This document shows positions 24,901-39,900 of a stretch of DNA of 64,000 nucleotides, one piece after another. The notes beneath the pieces are model-generated. The model saw nothing but the letters and a program-made list of their open reading frames with translations, had not been told where the DNA came from and did not search any database. Numbering within the stretch: the first letter of the stretch is position 1; each line of letters starts with the position of its first letter. The position numbers were made by a program, and so were the translations under genes. Source of the stretch: Spirometra erinaceieuropaei (Eukaryota; Platyhelminthes; Cestoda; Diphyllobothriidea; Diphyllobothriidae); contig CACRXP010000619.1 in NCBI GenBank assembly GCA_902702965.1, positions 157,591 to 221,590 on the forward strand. The letters are read 5' to 3'.

Positions 24901-27900
24901 AAACTAAAAAAATATGGATCAATGAGAACTACCTTAAATTGATCGGAAACTTCATTTTAGGTCGACATCAGGTAGTGTGCATCGTTCAAGGGAAATCTGA
25001 TTCTGTTATGGTCGAGAGTGGTCTCCCGCAGGGTTCAGTATTGGGACACATTATTTTGCTTATATACGTGAACGATACTGCAAGAGCTTCAAACTGCAAA
25101 GAAGCAATGTTTGTTGATGTCATAAAGATATGCAGTATAATTCGGGACCCTGACGATGAAGACAGACCGAAGAAGAACCTAAATCGGTTGAGGTAGTAGT
25201 CAAACCGTTGGTTCCTTCGGTTCATCGTTGGCAAATGTAGCATACTTCGTTCAGGCAACACAGCCAGATCCGCCAGCACAAGAGAACACTTTCTGGGCGG
25301 TGCAGCCCTACAAGAGGTCGAAGTCCAAAGGAACCTCGGTGTGCTGACGACGAGTTCTCTAAAACCATCCACCCATTGTTCGAGGGTGGCAAAAAGCGCA
25401 ATGTCCGTACTGTGCGCTATTAAGCGTGCGTTTATGGGTTTTGACGAAGATGCCTTCTCAAAGACATTTAGGACCATTCGTCCAGTCGCATTTGGAGTAC
25501 GGCATACAAGCCTAGAGACCGTGGGAAGTTGAGGATCAAAACTGCTTCGAAAGAACTCAGAGGAGAACCATCAAGATGGCTAGAGATCAAGGCTACTTTC
25601 CTTATGCAACCGGCCTAATTAATCTGAAAGTCTTCCCTTTAAGTTAGAGTCAACGTCGCGGGGATCTTTTGCAAGCGTTCCGCATTGTAAAGGGGTTGGA
25701 TAGCAGCCTCGTCTTCGATGACTTTTTTCAAATTTGCTACCACGAACAACCTCCGAGGTCACCTGTTTAAACTGTGCACTCAGCAGGCAAGGCTGAATGT
25801 GCGGAAGTCCCTCTCAGTTTGAGAAGTCACGGGATACCCCTCTCTCGGATTTTTTGATGTCTTCATTTATACAAAGTTTTAAAAAGAACCTTGACATGCT
25901 TCGGTTCCGAAATGACCAAGAGCGATGAGAAGTCGAGCTCATCCCCTGTAACTCGTTCCCATTTTGTCCTACCATTATGAGCTCGTTTGAACTATTTCAG
26001 ACCAGAACATTTTTCTGTATACCCCACATTTGTGCGTCGCAAATAGGGTACTGAGAGGCTTACGCTTATTCCAATCAGTAAACTGAACTGAACATAAATA
26101 TTCCCGATGTATCTGCACACAGCGCTTATCATGTAAACGCTTTTTTTGGCTTGAAACACGTTGCGAATCCGGATCAAAAGTTAAGTCTCATGCGGAAGAG
26201 CTTTGTCGGGGATAGTCCCAAAACATCCCTCTGTTTGCTACATAGCGTTGTCTGATTTTAAAATAAATCATTCTTATAACTTACTTAGAAAGCGCAGAAC
26301 GCGTATTAGCGAATCTATTGACTTTTGTTTGAAGCCTGAAAAAGCACTTAAAGCAATGTCAGCATAAGCAATGTTTTGGTTTTTCATGCCTCATTTTCAA
26401 CACCTGTCACAGTTAGAGTCGCCCCTGCGCAAAACAGACCATGTCTTTTCCTCATATTTTAGTTTTTATTACGAACCGTTCCGATTCAAAGTCGAGTTCT
26501 ACAATTGTCGACTGTTTCTCCCCCAACTGGCATGCAAATAGTTCGATATGGTTTATTTGTCGGTTGTCATAAAACTCCGCTTATCTGCACTGGTTGCCAT
26601 CTTTCGTTGACACTTTGAGTTGGTTTATTACGTGACCTGGTTCAAATAAAAATAGACATTGCAGAGAAATTAGTTAAGCTGAACCATTGAAATGGGCGTA
26701 GACTTTGAGGCAATTCAACAACAANNNNNNNNNNNNNNNNNNNNNNNNNNNNNNNNNNNNNNNNNNNNNNNNNNNNNNNNNNNNNNNNNNNNNNNNNNNN
26801 NNNNNNNNNNNNNNNNNNNNNNNNNNNNNNNNNNNNNNNNNNNNNNNNNNNNNNNNNNNNNNNNNNNNNNNNNNNNNNNNNNNNNNNNNNNNNNNNNNNN
26901 NNNNNNNNNNNNNNNNNNNNNNNNNNNNNNNNNNNNNNNNNNNNNNNNNNNNNNNNNNNNNNNNNNNNNNNNNNNNNNNNNNNNNNNNNNNNNNNNNNNN
27001 NNNNNNNNNNNNNNNNNNNNNNNNNNNNNNNNNNNNNNNNNNNNNNNNNNNNNNNNNNNNNNNNNNNNNNNNNNNNNNNNNNNNNNNNNNNNNNNNNNNN
27101 NNNNNNNNNNNNNNNNNNNNNNNNNNNNNNNNNNNNNNNNNNNNNNNNNNNNNNNNNNNNNNNNNNNNNNNNNNNNNNNNNNNNNNNNNNNNNNNNNNNN
27201 NNNNNNNNNNNNNNNNNNNNNNNNNNNNNNNNNNNNNNNNNNNNNNNNNNNNNNNNNNNNNNNNNNNNNNNNNNNNNNNNNNNNNNNNNNNNNNNNNNNN
27301 NNNNNNNNNNNNNNNNNNNNNNNNNNNNNNNNNNNNNNNNNNNNNNNNNNNNNNNNNNNNNNNNNNNNNNNNNNNNNNNNNNNNNNNNNNNNNNNNNNNN
27401 NNNNNNNNNNNNNNNNNNNNNNNNNNNNNNNNNNNNNNNNNNNNNNNNNNNNNNNNNNNNNNNNNNNNNNNNNNNNNNNNNNNNNNNNNNNNNNNNNNNN
27501 NNNNNNNNNNNNNNNNNNNNNNNNNNNNNNNNNNNNNNNNNNNNNNNNNNNNNNNNNNNNNNNNNNNNNNNNNNNNNNNNNNNNNNNNNNNNNNNNNNNN
27601 NNNNNNNNNNNNNNNNNNNNNNNNNNNNNNNNNNNNNNNNNNNNNNNNNNNNNNNNNNNNNNNNNNNNNNNCTTTTCGAAGTCGAAGACGCATTTCAGGA
27701 TGTCGGTTAACATTTCATGAGTTAGCATGATTTGACGTTTGTAAAAAATAAATGCGTCTCAGCTAAACAAAATGAGAGATCGGGGGTAGTTTTGATGACG
27801 ATTAAAGTGGATGCTTCACGCCTGTCATACCTGAAAGCAATCATTACATGGCATTTAACCATCGGATTTTGACACAGTTGAGTTTTTAAGTCACGAAAAT

Positions 27901-30900
27901 TTCCATGGAACGATTTAGAAGAGCATTTGGTGAGCATACGCGTGCTTTCGATGAATTCCCTTCGGACCTGTACATTTATATGGGGGATGAGGTACAAACT
28001 GAAACGCGTGAGCGATAAGAGCAATCTATTAGGGTTTGTCCTTTCATACAATTGAGGCATGTGGACAGAAGCGGGAAGGGGGGGAGGAAAGGAGGTTGTA
28101 GGTGACAGTGCGGGTTAGGTCGAACCGTGTCACAAGAGGGGGAGGACGGGGCACGGTGGCGTGCATACAGTTAATCAGTCCTGGCCCACGGTAGACGCGT
28201 AGCGTGCAAAAGGTTCTTCTACGCGTACAGGACCAGCATCTGGTAGCCTGATGGCGGTCGCTTCTGCTGTCGCTAGTAGGCGCTGACCCAGTCGCTTAAG
28301 GTAGTTATGTGGGACCCTGCAATTCACACGGACGGCTTCGTTGGGATCCAGGCGCTGCACAGAATCAACCATGTGGGCGAGGGTGGAGCTGTGTATGCTT
28401 TTAATTTCACCTTTCCCCGGTCATGCCGGCAGGTGTTCCCGTATATTTGTGGATATGCGTCGACTCGCACGACCAATATAGCCTGCTCCGTAGGTGCAAG
28501 TAAAACAAGATTTTAATATCGGCATTTACAAATAAGCGAACCTGCTATTTAATGAAGTTCAAACAAGACGACAAATAAAAAAATGAATAATAAGTAGGTA
28601 TTTCTGTAGATTTAAATAACGCAATTAGCTGAAGTTTGAAAACACGGTGGCCTCCTCGGGATTATGATCCCCGACAGCGAGGACAAGGCTTGAGTTTAGT
28701 CAACGCTGTAACGTCCTGAGCTAAGGGAAAGCAACTGAAAGTCATGAGTTTGACATCATTTTAAAAAATCTGGTTAATTATCTATTAACCGCGCGAGCCT
28801 TTTAGGCATCTGGTGAATTCTAGATTGGTTGCTTAGAAAATCTTATCTGGGATTTCAGCTTGCTTTATCAGAAATGGTGAAATCTATAGGTTACATCAGC
28901 CTAGACAGGCAGTTGGTTTCAGGTGTGATGCGCTTTGCAATCTAGGTTAATGCCGGGTAGCTAAGCTAGTTAGAGCGTTGCCTTAATAAAGACCTGCCCT
29001 TGCTGCCAATGATTCATAATCTCATCAAGGTTTTTACAAGCGGATCAAATTGAATGCACATGTCTGTTGAAGAAGTCATGTTTGGCGTACCTCATACACG
29101 CACGCAAGACCAGCAAAGACGATAAGCGCACTACTCTGACGATGGAATCGAGGAAGCTCCCGAAAATTCAGTTTTAATGCAATTTGATCTATGAACGCTT
29201 CCTTCCTCCTCTTTCTCTTCTCCAAGAGATAATGAAAGCGATATATATATATATATATATAAGGCAGATGGAGAGACGACAAAGTATTTGCGGAGATTGA
29301 TATAATACTAGTTCGGGCTTATTCTGCCCCCAGCCAGCAAATCATAGCCATGATGGCCAGGTGGGACCGGAAACACGAATGTGCGCTCATGTAGGGCGCT
29401 AGTGCACCACAGACGGGGTCTAGTAGATGGTTCAAAAGCCCGAAACGGTATCATATCGATCCCGCCGTGTTTTTTTTACAGTGGCAAAACCTAAACATGA
29501 TTTATTGTCAGATACCTCCCTCTACTAGGCTTCTGACAGAACACCGGCATGTCTGAGCGCCCTCAACTCTCTCTCCCACATAACAACCGTTTATTCACTA
29601 CTTAAACTTTGGATGCCATACCTTGTATTACAGTCAGTAAATGATCTAAGGAAATGTTGAGTGGAATTACAACAAAATGCGTTTTCTCGTAGAATAGATT
29701 ACGTAGGTGACATTGTCATATTAATTATCTGGCGATAAAAGTTCATAATATTTCAAACACAGCAAGATGCTGGTACATAAATGCACTTTTTCCTGGTGCC
29801 TGAAAAACCGCGCTTGTTAGAAAATGACCACTTAAATCATAAACATTTTCCAATGCAAATATACTTTTGGACAATTGGCAAATTTTTTTCTTACATTTCT
29901 TTGGGTGGCAAACGCCCTCCTCTCCACTTTTTTTTTACCAAAAAAGATGTCTGCTCGCCTTACAAAAGGTTTTGAATTACGAGATTTGTCATGATCGTGA
30001 AAGTTTTATTTAAATAACACCCATCTGTCAGTTTACCATGGCGCCCCAATACGTATGCAACACAGGCCACATCCTTTACGACATTATTCGAGCAATGCAT
30101 GATTTTCTTGACGCGAAAAGTTTACAGCTAATAAACTGAAAACTTAAAACGCAAATGCAACGCCAGATCGAGCCGAGAATTAGTTAAAACTATAAACAAT
30201 TTTTTAAACCCATGTATCTTCTCTTTTACTGCGCAATTCGAAATTCGCGCAATGTGCTGACAAATAAATAAAAGTCTGAGTGCTTTGTGCACCATTCCCG
30301 AAAAATAAATTCGCATTCCCAAGGGTAAAAACAATCAATAGAAAAAATAACAGACCGTCTAAGTAGTCATTTTTTTTCTACTGCGGATTTCCTGGGCGGC
30401 AGGAAAGAAGTCTATTTAAAAGCCAACATACTGCCGTGGCTGAAATAGCATTTACTTATATCTCAAAATAACCAATATTGCGATCTCATTTAAGCAATCC
30501 TTTCAAACCAAAGACGTATTTCCAAATTTTGGTTAACATTTGGTGTGATCGTCAAGGACTGAGAAATAGCGCAAGCATGAATTTGTCGTATTTGTGTTCT
30601 TTTATTGTTTACACGAGTATTATGACAGAGCATTAGTTTGTGAGCTTAATCTCAGGAGGGTATTTGGCAAACCTGATATTATCACAAGAAGGTCTCTTTA
30701 CACTGTACTTAGACTATTTTAGCTAGCTCTCACTGAAATAATGCAAAACATTTCCTATATGTGAATGTTTCTAAGATTTAGTTTTAGTACCCAAAATAGT
30801 CCGTAGTTATCTCGCATGGTATCAGTTCAACCTCGGCATGTGTACGTGTCTCACATTTTTCGGTCGATATTATAGTTGGGAAATAAAGGAAAGAGCTATA

Positions 30901-33900
30901 TCCACGATTTTAAAAAACATCCTTTTGCAAAATCTTGACAAGTCGATGTATAAAGCAGTTACAGCGAAATCAGGCTGAAAAATCCATTAGCGAGACATCA
31001 GATAAGCGTGAGGAACGGAAATACGGTCACATTAAGTATTGGGTACGATTGCTGTGCCCCATACACCTATCAAAATTAGAAATTCTCGGATTAATCCACA
31101 AAAATTGAACTTAGTGTGATAATTTCCGGCAAAGCGTTATTAACCGTCAGCGCATTACTCATGTTGTACTCATGTATGATGCTTATTTGGCAGTTTTATT
31201 CGCCGATACTGATATCTTGCGGACACTTCAATTCTTGCTCATACCCTCCCCCTTATCTGATGTCATCCTTGGTGGTGCGTTAGCGCGCGTCTTTGAAGCG
31301 TCAAGCGGATACGATTCCTATACCGACGAGTGCTCCTTCTTTTGCTCAGACCTTTGATTTACCCACAGAAATTGCTAATGATTAATGATGGAGATATTAT
31401 CCCCCTTGGAAGTGAATAAATGCTGATGGCACTAACTACTTCAGACTCATTGAGACCATAGATCTTCTGGGTTTTCGGATGGCAGTTTGAACCTGGGCCT
31501 CAAGCGAAATAGCCGAACAGCTGAGTTTTCAAATGATGACGGACTTTAGAGCTGGTAACTGCACAGTACTCCCTGTCCCGCGTGGTACTTTGTCGATTTG
31601 AGATTTGGGTGTTCGGGCTTTTAAGGCGGCTTAAGTCGTGCGCTTGCAGAATGCAATGTCATCATTTACATTTCAGAGAACCTAGGTGAATCATTTTATG
31701 GTACAACTTTGCAAACTTTATGCCGCGTTAAGAAAATGGTGGCTACTAACGTCCGCAATTTCAGGTAAGACAAATATCCAATTAAGTATGTTTTAAAAAA
31801 TTAAAGACCTTTTTGGACAATTTTGGTGCCTTCGGCATTACCACTGTAGAAGCCAGTTGACTCTCATACTTATAGTATTTGGCTCGGTTGTAGAAAAAAA
31901 ATTCAATCCAATTCGATCGTTCTACTTTTCCATTGTGGATTGAGCTTTCCCTGTTAACTGGTTAAGGCTACTTCACAGGGACTGCGTCTAAAACAAAAGT
32001 CGGTGACTCAAGCCTTACAAATATTTGTTAAATATCCGGCAGGCTGCCAGAGGAAGGTTTTCCTGAAGTGTGGTAGAATTAGCCAATTACCGAGTGCAAG
32101 GCAGTTTCAACACTCCTCTACAAGTTCACTGGGGTGTTATTGCAGTTTAATAAGCTTCTTTTTCAGCATCGATGATAGATTCCATTTTAGCAACCGGAGC
32201 CATTTCCAACGCGCGTTTCTTTCGTTGGAAATATTGCTATTTTGAAAAAAAAAACAGCCCATAAAAGCTATGCACTTGATTTCTTGAGTGTGAAACAATT
32301 AAAGAAATATATTTGACTGTTTGGAGAATTTCCTGCGATGTTGACACGTCTCACTCATTCCACGCATCTGAAAACCCACCCAGCGCCAGTATCACCAACT
32401 CCCTCAATCTGAACGCTGCCATCACTGACAGCATCGTCATGACCAAATGAGCAGCTGCTGAACCATCCAGCCTAGTGTCTCCACACAGTTCCATGGCGCA
32501 TCGATCTGGTCGGTCATTCGCGAACTCATCGTACGGAGACCGACAACAGTCCAACCGTCGTGACCGATGACGTCCATCGTGTGCTTCACAGCAGGGTGAG
32601 AGCAGAGACGGTGAATGGCACATGAGACAGATTAAGGTGATAGTAGGCTTGCGCAGGATCTACCGCACTCTCTCCTTCTCCCTCGCCTGGATCAGGCGTC
32701 AAATTAGAGTCATAAAGACCAGAAGCGGAAAGCCGCAGGCGTCTAATACAGCGAAAACCTGCACCTAGGCGTACCACCACGTCCCCAGTTCCTGAATGCC
32801 CGCTGACCAGAATTCCACAGCAGAAGGCGAAAGATGGGATCGGATCTTAAGGGGGTTGGCTCGAGCCTGCACTTGAGCCTACAGCCACAGCATTCGTAAT
32901 TGCTCATGTTTGACAGGGGAATGTACCCACAGGTTTGAAATTGCGGTAGATCCAGCCCTCGTTGATATTCAGGTGCTCTTGTGTAAGGAGCTTCTCGTGG
33001 TTTCTTAGGTCATTGAGACACAGGGACTGACAAGTTAAGTCGCTTTCATTGCGCTGTAATTTAAGAGAGCGGATACTTTGCACACGCAACTGGAAGGACT
33101 GCTTGTTCGTTGATAAAAAGCATCGAGAGAAGACGTTTTTTGAGTCCAATCGTTTACACGGCGTAAAACCAGACGTTCATACACATGATGTCCGAGTCAA
33201 AAGTGAAAAAGCTAATATAGCAAAAAAATTAGTTAAGGTTCCGCAAATATTTCCATGTTACAGTTGAAAAACCAACTTGGCAAACACGTGTATTCGGTAA
33301 TTCTTAGTCTGGCGAATACCGTTACATGATGGAATGGAAATGTACAAAATTAACAGTGTTTATAGGTGGTCATTAACATGCATCTTCCCCACGCCGCTCG
33401 CATGACGAGAAGAGAAGATTACAAGATGCCATTAATGATCTCGTCTTCTTCGGTCGCTACGTGGACGATATCTTCTGTCTGGCGGATGGTACAACCGATA
33501 TCGACGACCTTGTCCAAAAGTTCAACAGTGCGCACCCCTCACTAAAGTTCACTGTCGAGTCTGAAGCAAATAACGAAATTGCGTTTTTCAATGTCCTTCT
33601 ACAAAGGCAGGAGGATGAGTCTATCCAGCGCAGGGTGTTCCGAGAAAAAAACCTGGATCGGGCAATACGTTACTTTTTACAGTTTTGTTCCCCTCATCAT
33701 CAAGCGAAATCTAGTTTAGCGATTGGCAGCTAGAGTGAGACGCATCTGCTCACCTGAAGCTATTCGCGCAGAGCTCCAACAGCTGCGGAACAGACTTCAC
33801 AAGAACGGATACCCGGACAGATTCATCATCCGAAATATTGGGGAGCGCATTGCAAAGTCCACTGTTGCGACTGCAGAAAATAAAGATGAAAAATAGACTG

Positions 33901-36900
33901 ACTTTTGCAGGGAACGCAGCAAGCGAACTAGTCAGACGGCGCTTGACTACAGCTATCACGACAGCATTCCCCGCGGCGAATTTACGCGTATGTTTCTCAA
34001 ACTCTTTCCCCTATGTTTGGGAGGTAAAGACGGACTACCGTTGGAGGCCACATCAATATGCATCTACTCGTTCACTTGCTCCTGTGGAGCGGGATTCACC
34101 AGTCGCATCACCTAGACGCCTGGTAAAGAGGGTGCGTGAACATATGTGCGCCTGGCTAGACAGAGGTGAGGCCCGATCGATTTCGAGTTCTATTCTCGCA
34201 CATTTACTCGATACGGATCACCGAATCGATGCTAAGGAAGCATCTCAGGTTGTCTACCGGACATCAACAAGCTTCTCGAAAGGCGTACGCCAACGGATAC
34301 TAGCAGCGGTGAGGGAGTGGCTATACGGCTAGTGAATCCGGTGTTATGTTGTCAGCAAACCCTGACACGAGCGCTCTCTTTGTCGTGGCCAATGCCAACC
34401 TCAGGTTATAACGACATGCTGCCTCAAACTCCGAATTACAGTGGTGGGTACTCTGTGTACTCAATCCAAGAACATCACTCACAGGCTATCTTACCGCTCT
34501 CCCCTAGCTCTGAGGACCAAAACCCGCCGACCTCGTTATGTGGGCGGCGTAGGAAGATGAGTGTCAATGAGCTGATAGCCATTGAGGCACCTATAAACAC
34601 TGATACTTTTGTACATTTCCATTTCTTTATGTAACTGTATTGGCCTGACCAAGACTAATCAAAAACACGTGTTTGCCAAGTAGACTTTTAAATTTACTTT
34701 TGCTTTTTGTTCTCCACTGACGAGATTTTTGACTTTCTTCCGCAATTTTGAACAAGCATTCTAGCATTCTGACTTTACAAATAGTGCTGTTCTTTTAGCT
34801 TTCAGTAGATCATCGGGAAGCCCTATGGTTACGTGACTGTCTTGCTTAGGCATCGGTTTCAAAGTAAACCGGCTTTGAAACCTTGGCGACATCCTGATTA
34901 CTTCGTTAAACAAATGCCCATATTTCGCGCAAAGACAGCAAAGTTCTATTTCTGCTTCAGTGAGTAGTCCAATGAAAAAAACTAAAGAATAACCCTTCTC
35001 AATAAAAATGAATTTTAAATAGAGGTCTGGGAAAATGAACAACGGCGCACTTGGCTCGCACGGAGACAGCGTTGATGGTGCGGAAATTATGGTCGTGAGA
35101 ATAAAACGAATTTCCCTAGGGGCAGACATAAACTCGTAAAGTACGCTATTGAATTCAGAAAATTCGCAGTGTTCGAAAAAACCTCAGAAACATGAAGAAT
35201 ACATATGTTTCAACAGGGCAGATTCTAGTGCATTTAAAAAGCAAGACTGTCTAAGGGGAATATTCTGAAATGACTCCTCTATCCTTGAATTTCTAATGAT
35301 TCGAGTTGGCAAACTTAGGAGTTCCGTGGTTATGATTTAAAAAGGAGAAACGGTTCACCGGAACTGATTTATCACATAAAGCGAGTTCGGTGGGTGATCT
35401 GTTGTTTAAAAGTTGAGGGCATACAATCGGATGGAAAACTCGAATGACATATGGAGTTAGTAGGCTTAAGCTGATCAGTTTTTCTCTTATTTTGCTTTCT
35501 CTACCTTTTGGGGGATATTTGGTTGGGTTGAAAATCGCTCAAATTATTAGTCATCGCCTAGAGAGAGTGGAAGTGGGAGGGGGATGTAGTTGGCCGGTTG
35601 GTTCTTTTGCTTGCATGCTGGACGAATTCACTGTCGGGTGATGACAGGTTGGTTTTCGTAAGTTTTTTGACGTCAACTCATTCTGCTCTTGGTGCAGAAT
35701 TGTAAAAGGCAGAAAAATTCAATGATATTTTTATGGCGTAGGCATCTCAAAATTACGCCACAATTATCAGTTGCTCTGTCTTAAGGCTGCCTTAAAATAA
35801 CATGGTCGTTCCTTGAAGGTCTGAAGTGTAGTCCTCTCTCAAATGTGCGTTTTGAGCCGCGAGATTGTGTTTAGTCTTCAAATTGCCAAGTGACACTCAT
35901 ATAAGCGAGCTTTTCATTTGTGTTCGAATTTCCTGACAGTTGCATGCCCCAGCTTTGCAACCCATTTAGTACAAGACTGTCAACCGTTTCAGCGGTCATG
36001 GGCATTCATGCCAGTAAATGTTGCAAACTGTTGCAACCATGTCAGCCTAAAGAACAACCGTTATAAATTACAAGACGAAGACGAGGACTGGCGTCAGAAC
36101 GATGTTTCTCAGCTTCTGCCGAATTCGAGCATTTACTTTTGTACAGATGAACACTGGTTTTCTCGATAAAACAGAAGCTTAAGCTTTAGACACAAGGCTT
36201 TTCTGAAATTATCGCCCATATGTGAAAGTATAAGTCAGGCTCTACCATATAACGTTTTGGCAAAATTAATATTCACGATAAATCGGATACATGAACGCTC
36301 ATTGCCACAACATACACTACAGTTCTGGCTGTATTCAAGAAATCTAAATGTTTTTATTGTTCTTATTCCGACGCATTAAATTGGTGAAAAAAATGTATTT
36401 TACTGCCGAGATCATAAATTTTTGTGTCTTCGTTGCCCAGCTTAGGGCTGGCATGAGAAAAAAACTAGTAGAAGCAGCTCAGTTTTTTTATGTTCCTGCT
36501 TCATAACCTTTTATTATTTTGCAATGGAAACTTACTTCAGCCATAAAATAAAACGAAACAACAAAAGATAAGGTTTCAGTTTGAGTAGTTGTCTGCCGCG
36601 TGTGCTCCGAGCTCAGTCATCTGCCTAAAACTGAATGTGGAAAGCACACAATTTGGAGTCCACAATTTCTGTGTTATGATCACTAATTTTAATGGCGATC
36701 AAAAAGCGCGGTTTCAGCAAAATAAACATTTTATTGCGTTTTCTAGTATGTTTTCTTTCAGGGTTCATAAACTCCAACGTTTGATGCCGAAAAGGTGCGA
36801 AATTGTAGACGGTTGACTTTTCGGTCGGATGTGGTTCGGTAGTCCCACCTGAAGTAAACAAACCCCAGTCACCTCTAAACGGGACCAGGGGTAGTAGGGT

Positions 36901-39900
36901 TTTTTAGAGGTAGGGTCAGGGAACGCACAGACGGCAAGGTGAAGTAGTTGATTGCAAAAGAAAAGCCACTGGCAATGTGCCGTTGTACTTTGGATGGTTG
37001 AGAAATAATTGTGCTAACCCATAATCCTAACCCTAACCCCTATCCATAACCCCTTACCCTAAACCCCATCCGCTAGCCCTAACCTTTAACTCTACCCCTG
37101 ACTCGAACCCCTAACCCTTACCCCTAACTGTGACCCCTAACCCCTGTACCTAACCCTAAGCCCCAACTACAACAGTATTTTGTCCATCAAGTGAGGCTGC
37201 CAAACCACATCCTACCGACTTTTCTGTCAAGTCACGTTCTACTTTACCCAACTTATTGGTCGGATATTTTGAAAAATATCCCTCATGAGGGAGAAACCTG
37301 CATGTATTCTGTGGGTTATGTCAGTGAGTTAATCTGCCGGAAAATGCAAAAAATGATTTAAAAAACAATGGAGACTCGAAAAATCCGGATCTGTGAGCAC
37401 CGCACGACATTTCTTACAGTGACTAAATGTTTTCTTGTTAATGCATCACAAGTTCTGTTGTCCTAGGGTTGATTTGGGTTTAGAAAATGTTTCGCATAAC
37501 ATTCTAGTGCCCTCGTATTTATTTTCTAGATTTTCATCTCTTGTAGAAATTAAGGCTATCATTAGGCTCTTGAAAGGTTCAATCTCGACAGTTTTAACAA
37601 TAAAAACAACGTTTTTGGACTGGCGCCAGGATGCGAATTGATACTCTAAGGGTCAGCCGCAACCGGTTGAAGTGAAAATACTAACAAGAATCATTTTTGC
37701 CAATTGTTACGACCATATAGTTAACATTCACATAGGAGTCCCCGTAAACCAGATGAATTTATTTCAAAATAGCTAGTTCACACTTTACCCGAGCTTTATT
37801 TAAAAAACAAATTCCACCGCGGTCTCTAAGGAAAGGTAGAATATTTCATGTAAACTTATATATGTTTAAGCTAATTTGTGGACACAGAATGGTATTTATG
37901 CTAACAGTTATCGTTCACTGGCGGCAGAGCACTCAAAAAATATTACACACGGTCTGTTTTAAATGTAAACAAAAGGTTTGTTGATTTATTGTTCCCCTGA
38001 CACTGACTGTAAAGACTTCCACGTCCAGCACGTGATAAAAATACTACAGTATACTCACTTTCCCAAAAAACCCACAAAACGCGGAAACAGGGCTAATTTA
38101 TCGGCCAAAACATACAATTAAATTGCAAACGTTTATCAAACAAAAATTGTTTTTTGTTAAAAATGAGGTATTATGTAAAAAGAGCGGAATTTTGCACCCG
38201 CGAAATCGCGTCAGTTGTGTAAACTTAATTTACGGGAGCGAATAATACTTCTTCGGACAGGCACGCAGGCCGACAAAACAGCGACATCGGAAAACAACAT
38301 TTCGAGCTGGTCTACGGATTAACTAATATCCAATGATTACTATATTGAACAGTATGGTAGCCGGTAGACCTTTAACTGTTCACCGGCGTTGTACAAAGTG
38401 CTTCGAATCAAATTAATCAAAAACCTGCTGTTTTTTGTTAAATGGGGAATATGTTCAACCAGGGTGGACGTAACTTTATAAATTTTCTCAGTAGAGACTT
38501 AGGAGAGGTATTATTTCCTAGGGTCTCATTTAGAAAAGCCTGCTACGGACTAGGCGAATGGACTGTTAGGCACGCAGCAAACATCTGCTTAGATTACGAA
38601 TAGGTTTTTTTTAAAAGAATTGTGCACATAAAGTTGCAGGTTTAAGTAACACGTATAATAATTCCACAGTATTTTGTGCTTGATAGGATGCTTGATTTCG
38701 GATGCGTATATATTTTTCCTTCTGCGAAATCGCATTTATTAAGGGTGCTTACATAGTTAGTGAAACTCTTATGTCTACATTAGCCTAAGCGTGCTCTATT
38801 TGACGGATACATGATTACCCTTTGTCATACCTCTTTTTTGTCAGACTGCTTCCCCTTCACATTTGTATCCGCAGAATTAGTATTTTTCAGATTCTTAATT
38901 ATTTTGAAGCTAAGAGAACTTTTAAAGTCATCTATCAATCGTCACGGCAGAATAGTATTCGCTCATCCATCAAAGTTACTCTTGGAGTATAATCCGTCAT
39001 CCAAATATAATGCGTGACCGATCTCATGAAATCTTGACCAAAATTCTGCAAAAATTTTGCCTAAGAAGGATTAATAAAGTGGTTTTCTTATATTAATTAT
39101 CATGTATCCGACTTCTATAGTATTTCGGAATTGCTAGGATGTCATCCTTTGAATATGTTTCTTTTTGAACTCCCACAGAAACCGTACGTGGTAGAAAATG
39201 ACAACTCAAGTAGCATGCATTTTTCACATTGATTTTCGACGGCCTTATACTTTCAAACATATTTTATAGAAAACATACACAGAAATATGCTTTCTTTGGT
39301 AGAAAATTACATTGCCTTCCCATTTAATACACGAAACAGTGAATATTTAGGCTCTTAAATAGTCTCCCAGTTCCCAAATAATCTTGATCCTAATCAGCCG
39401 TCCAATTAGCGTTTAGCGATTTCTATCTGCAAGTTGCATGCGTTGTGTGTAGGGAAAATCACATATTCCTTTATGCCTTTAAAAAGACACTTTATAAAGT
39501 TCATAAAAGATTCAATGGATAGGTGGTTTGTCGCACAGGAGGAACAGCGGTAAATGTGCACGTGTGATGCTGTATATAGGGGCATTGCACTGTCTTTAGA
39601 CTATCATAAATAGAAACCCTTTGAAAACAAAAGATAACCTGCCTTTGGATATAAAATATAAACACAATTTTGTTTTCTACCAAAAAAGTAAAAGAAAGCG
39701 TATTTTGTGCATGTCTTTATAAAATATATGCAAATATATAGGATCATCAAAAAACAATTTAAAAGATTAATGCTAATTACATCATCTTTTTTTACCGAAT
39801 ACGGTTTCTGCGGGAGGTTTAAAAGATATGCCTTCAAAAGCCGACATCCTGTGAAATCCGAAATACTATAGAATTAGGCTATATGTTAATAAATATTACA

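Noticed and set aside
24986..25477. 163-codon minus-strand frame
   Set aside because: It is antisense to the LINE reverse transcriptase, whose motifs are on the plus strand.
26674..27730. Long open frames of over 330 codons
   Set aside because: They are produced by the run of N and have no sequence behind them.
28952..29040. Possible tRNA or SINE A-box
   Set aside because: No convincing B-box and no cloverleaf pairing.
34761..35129. 122-codon minus-strand frame
   Set aside because: No recognised domain, no credible splice pair and no repeat relationship. Left unassigned.
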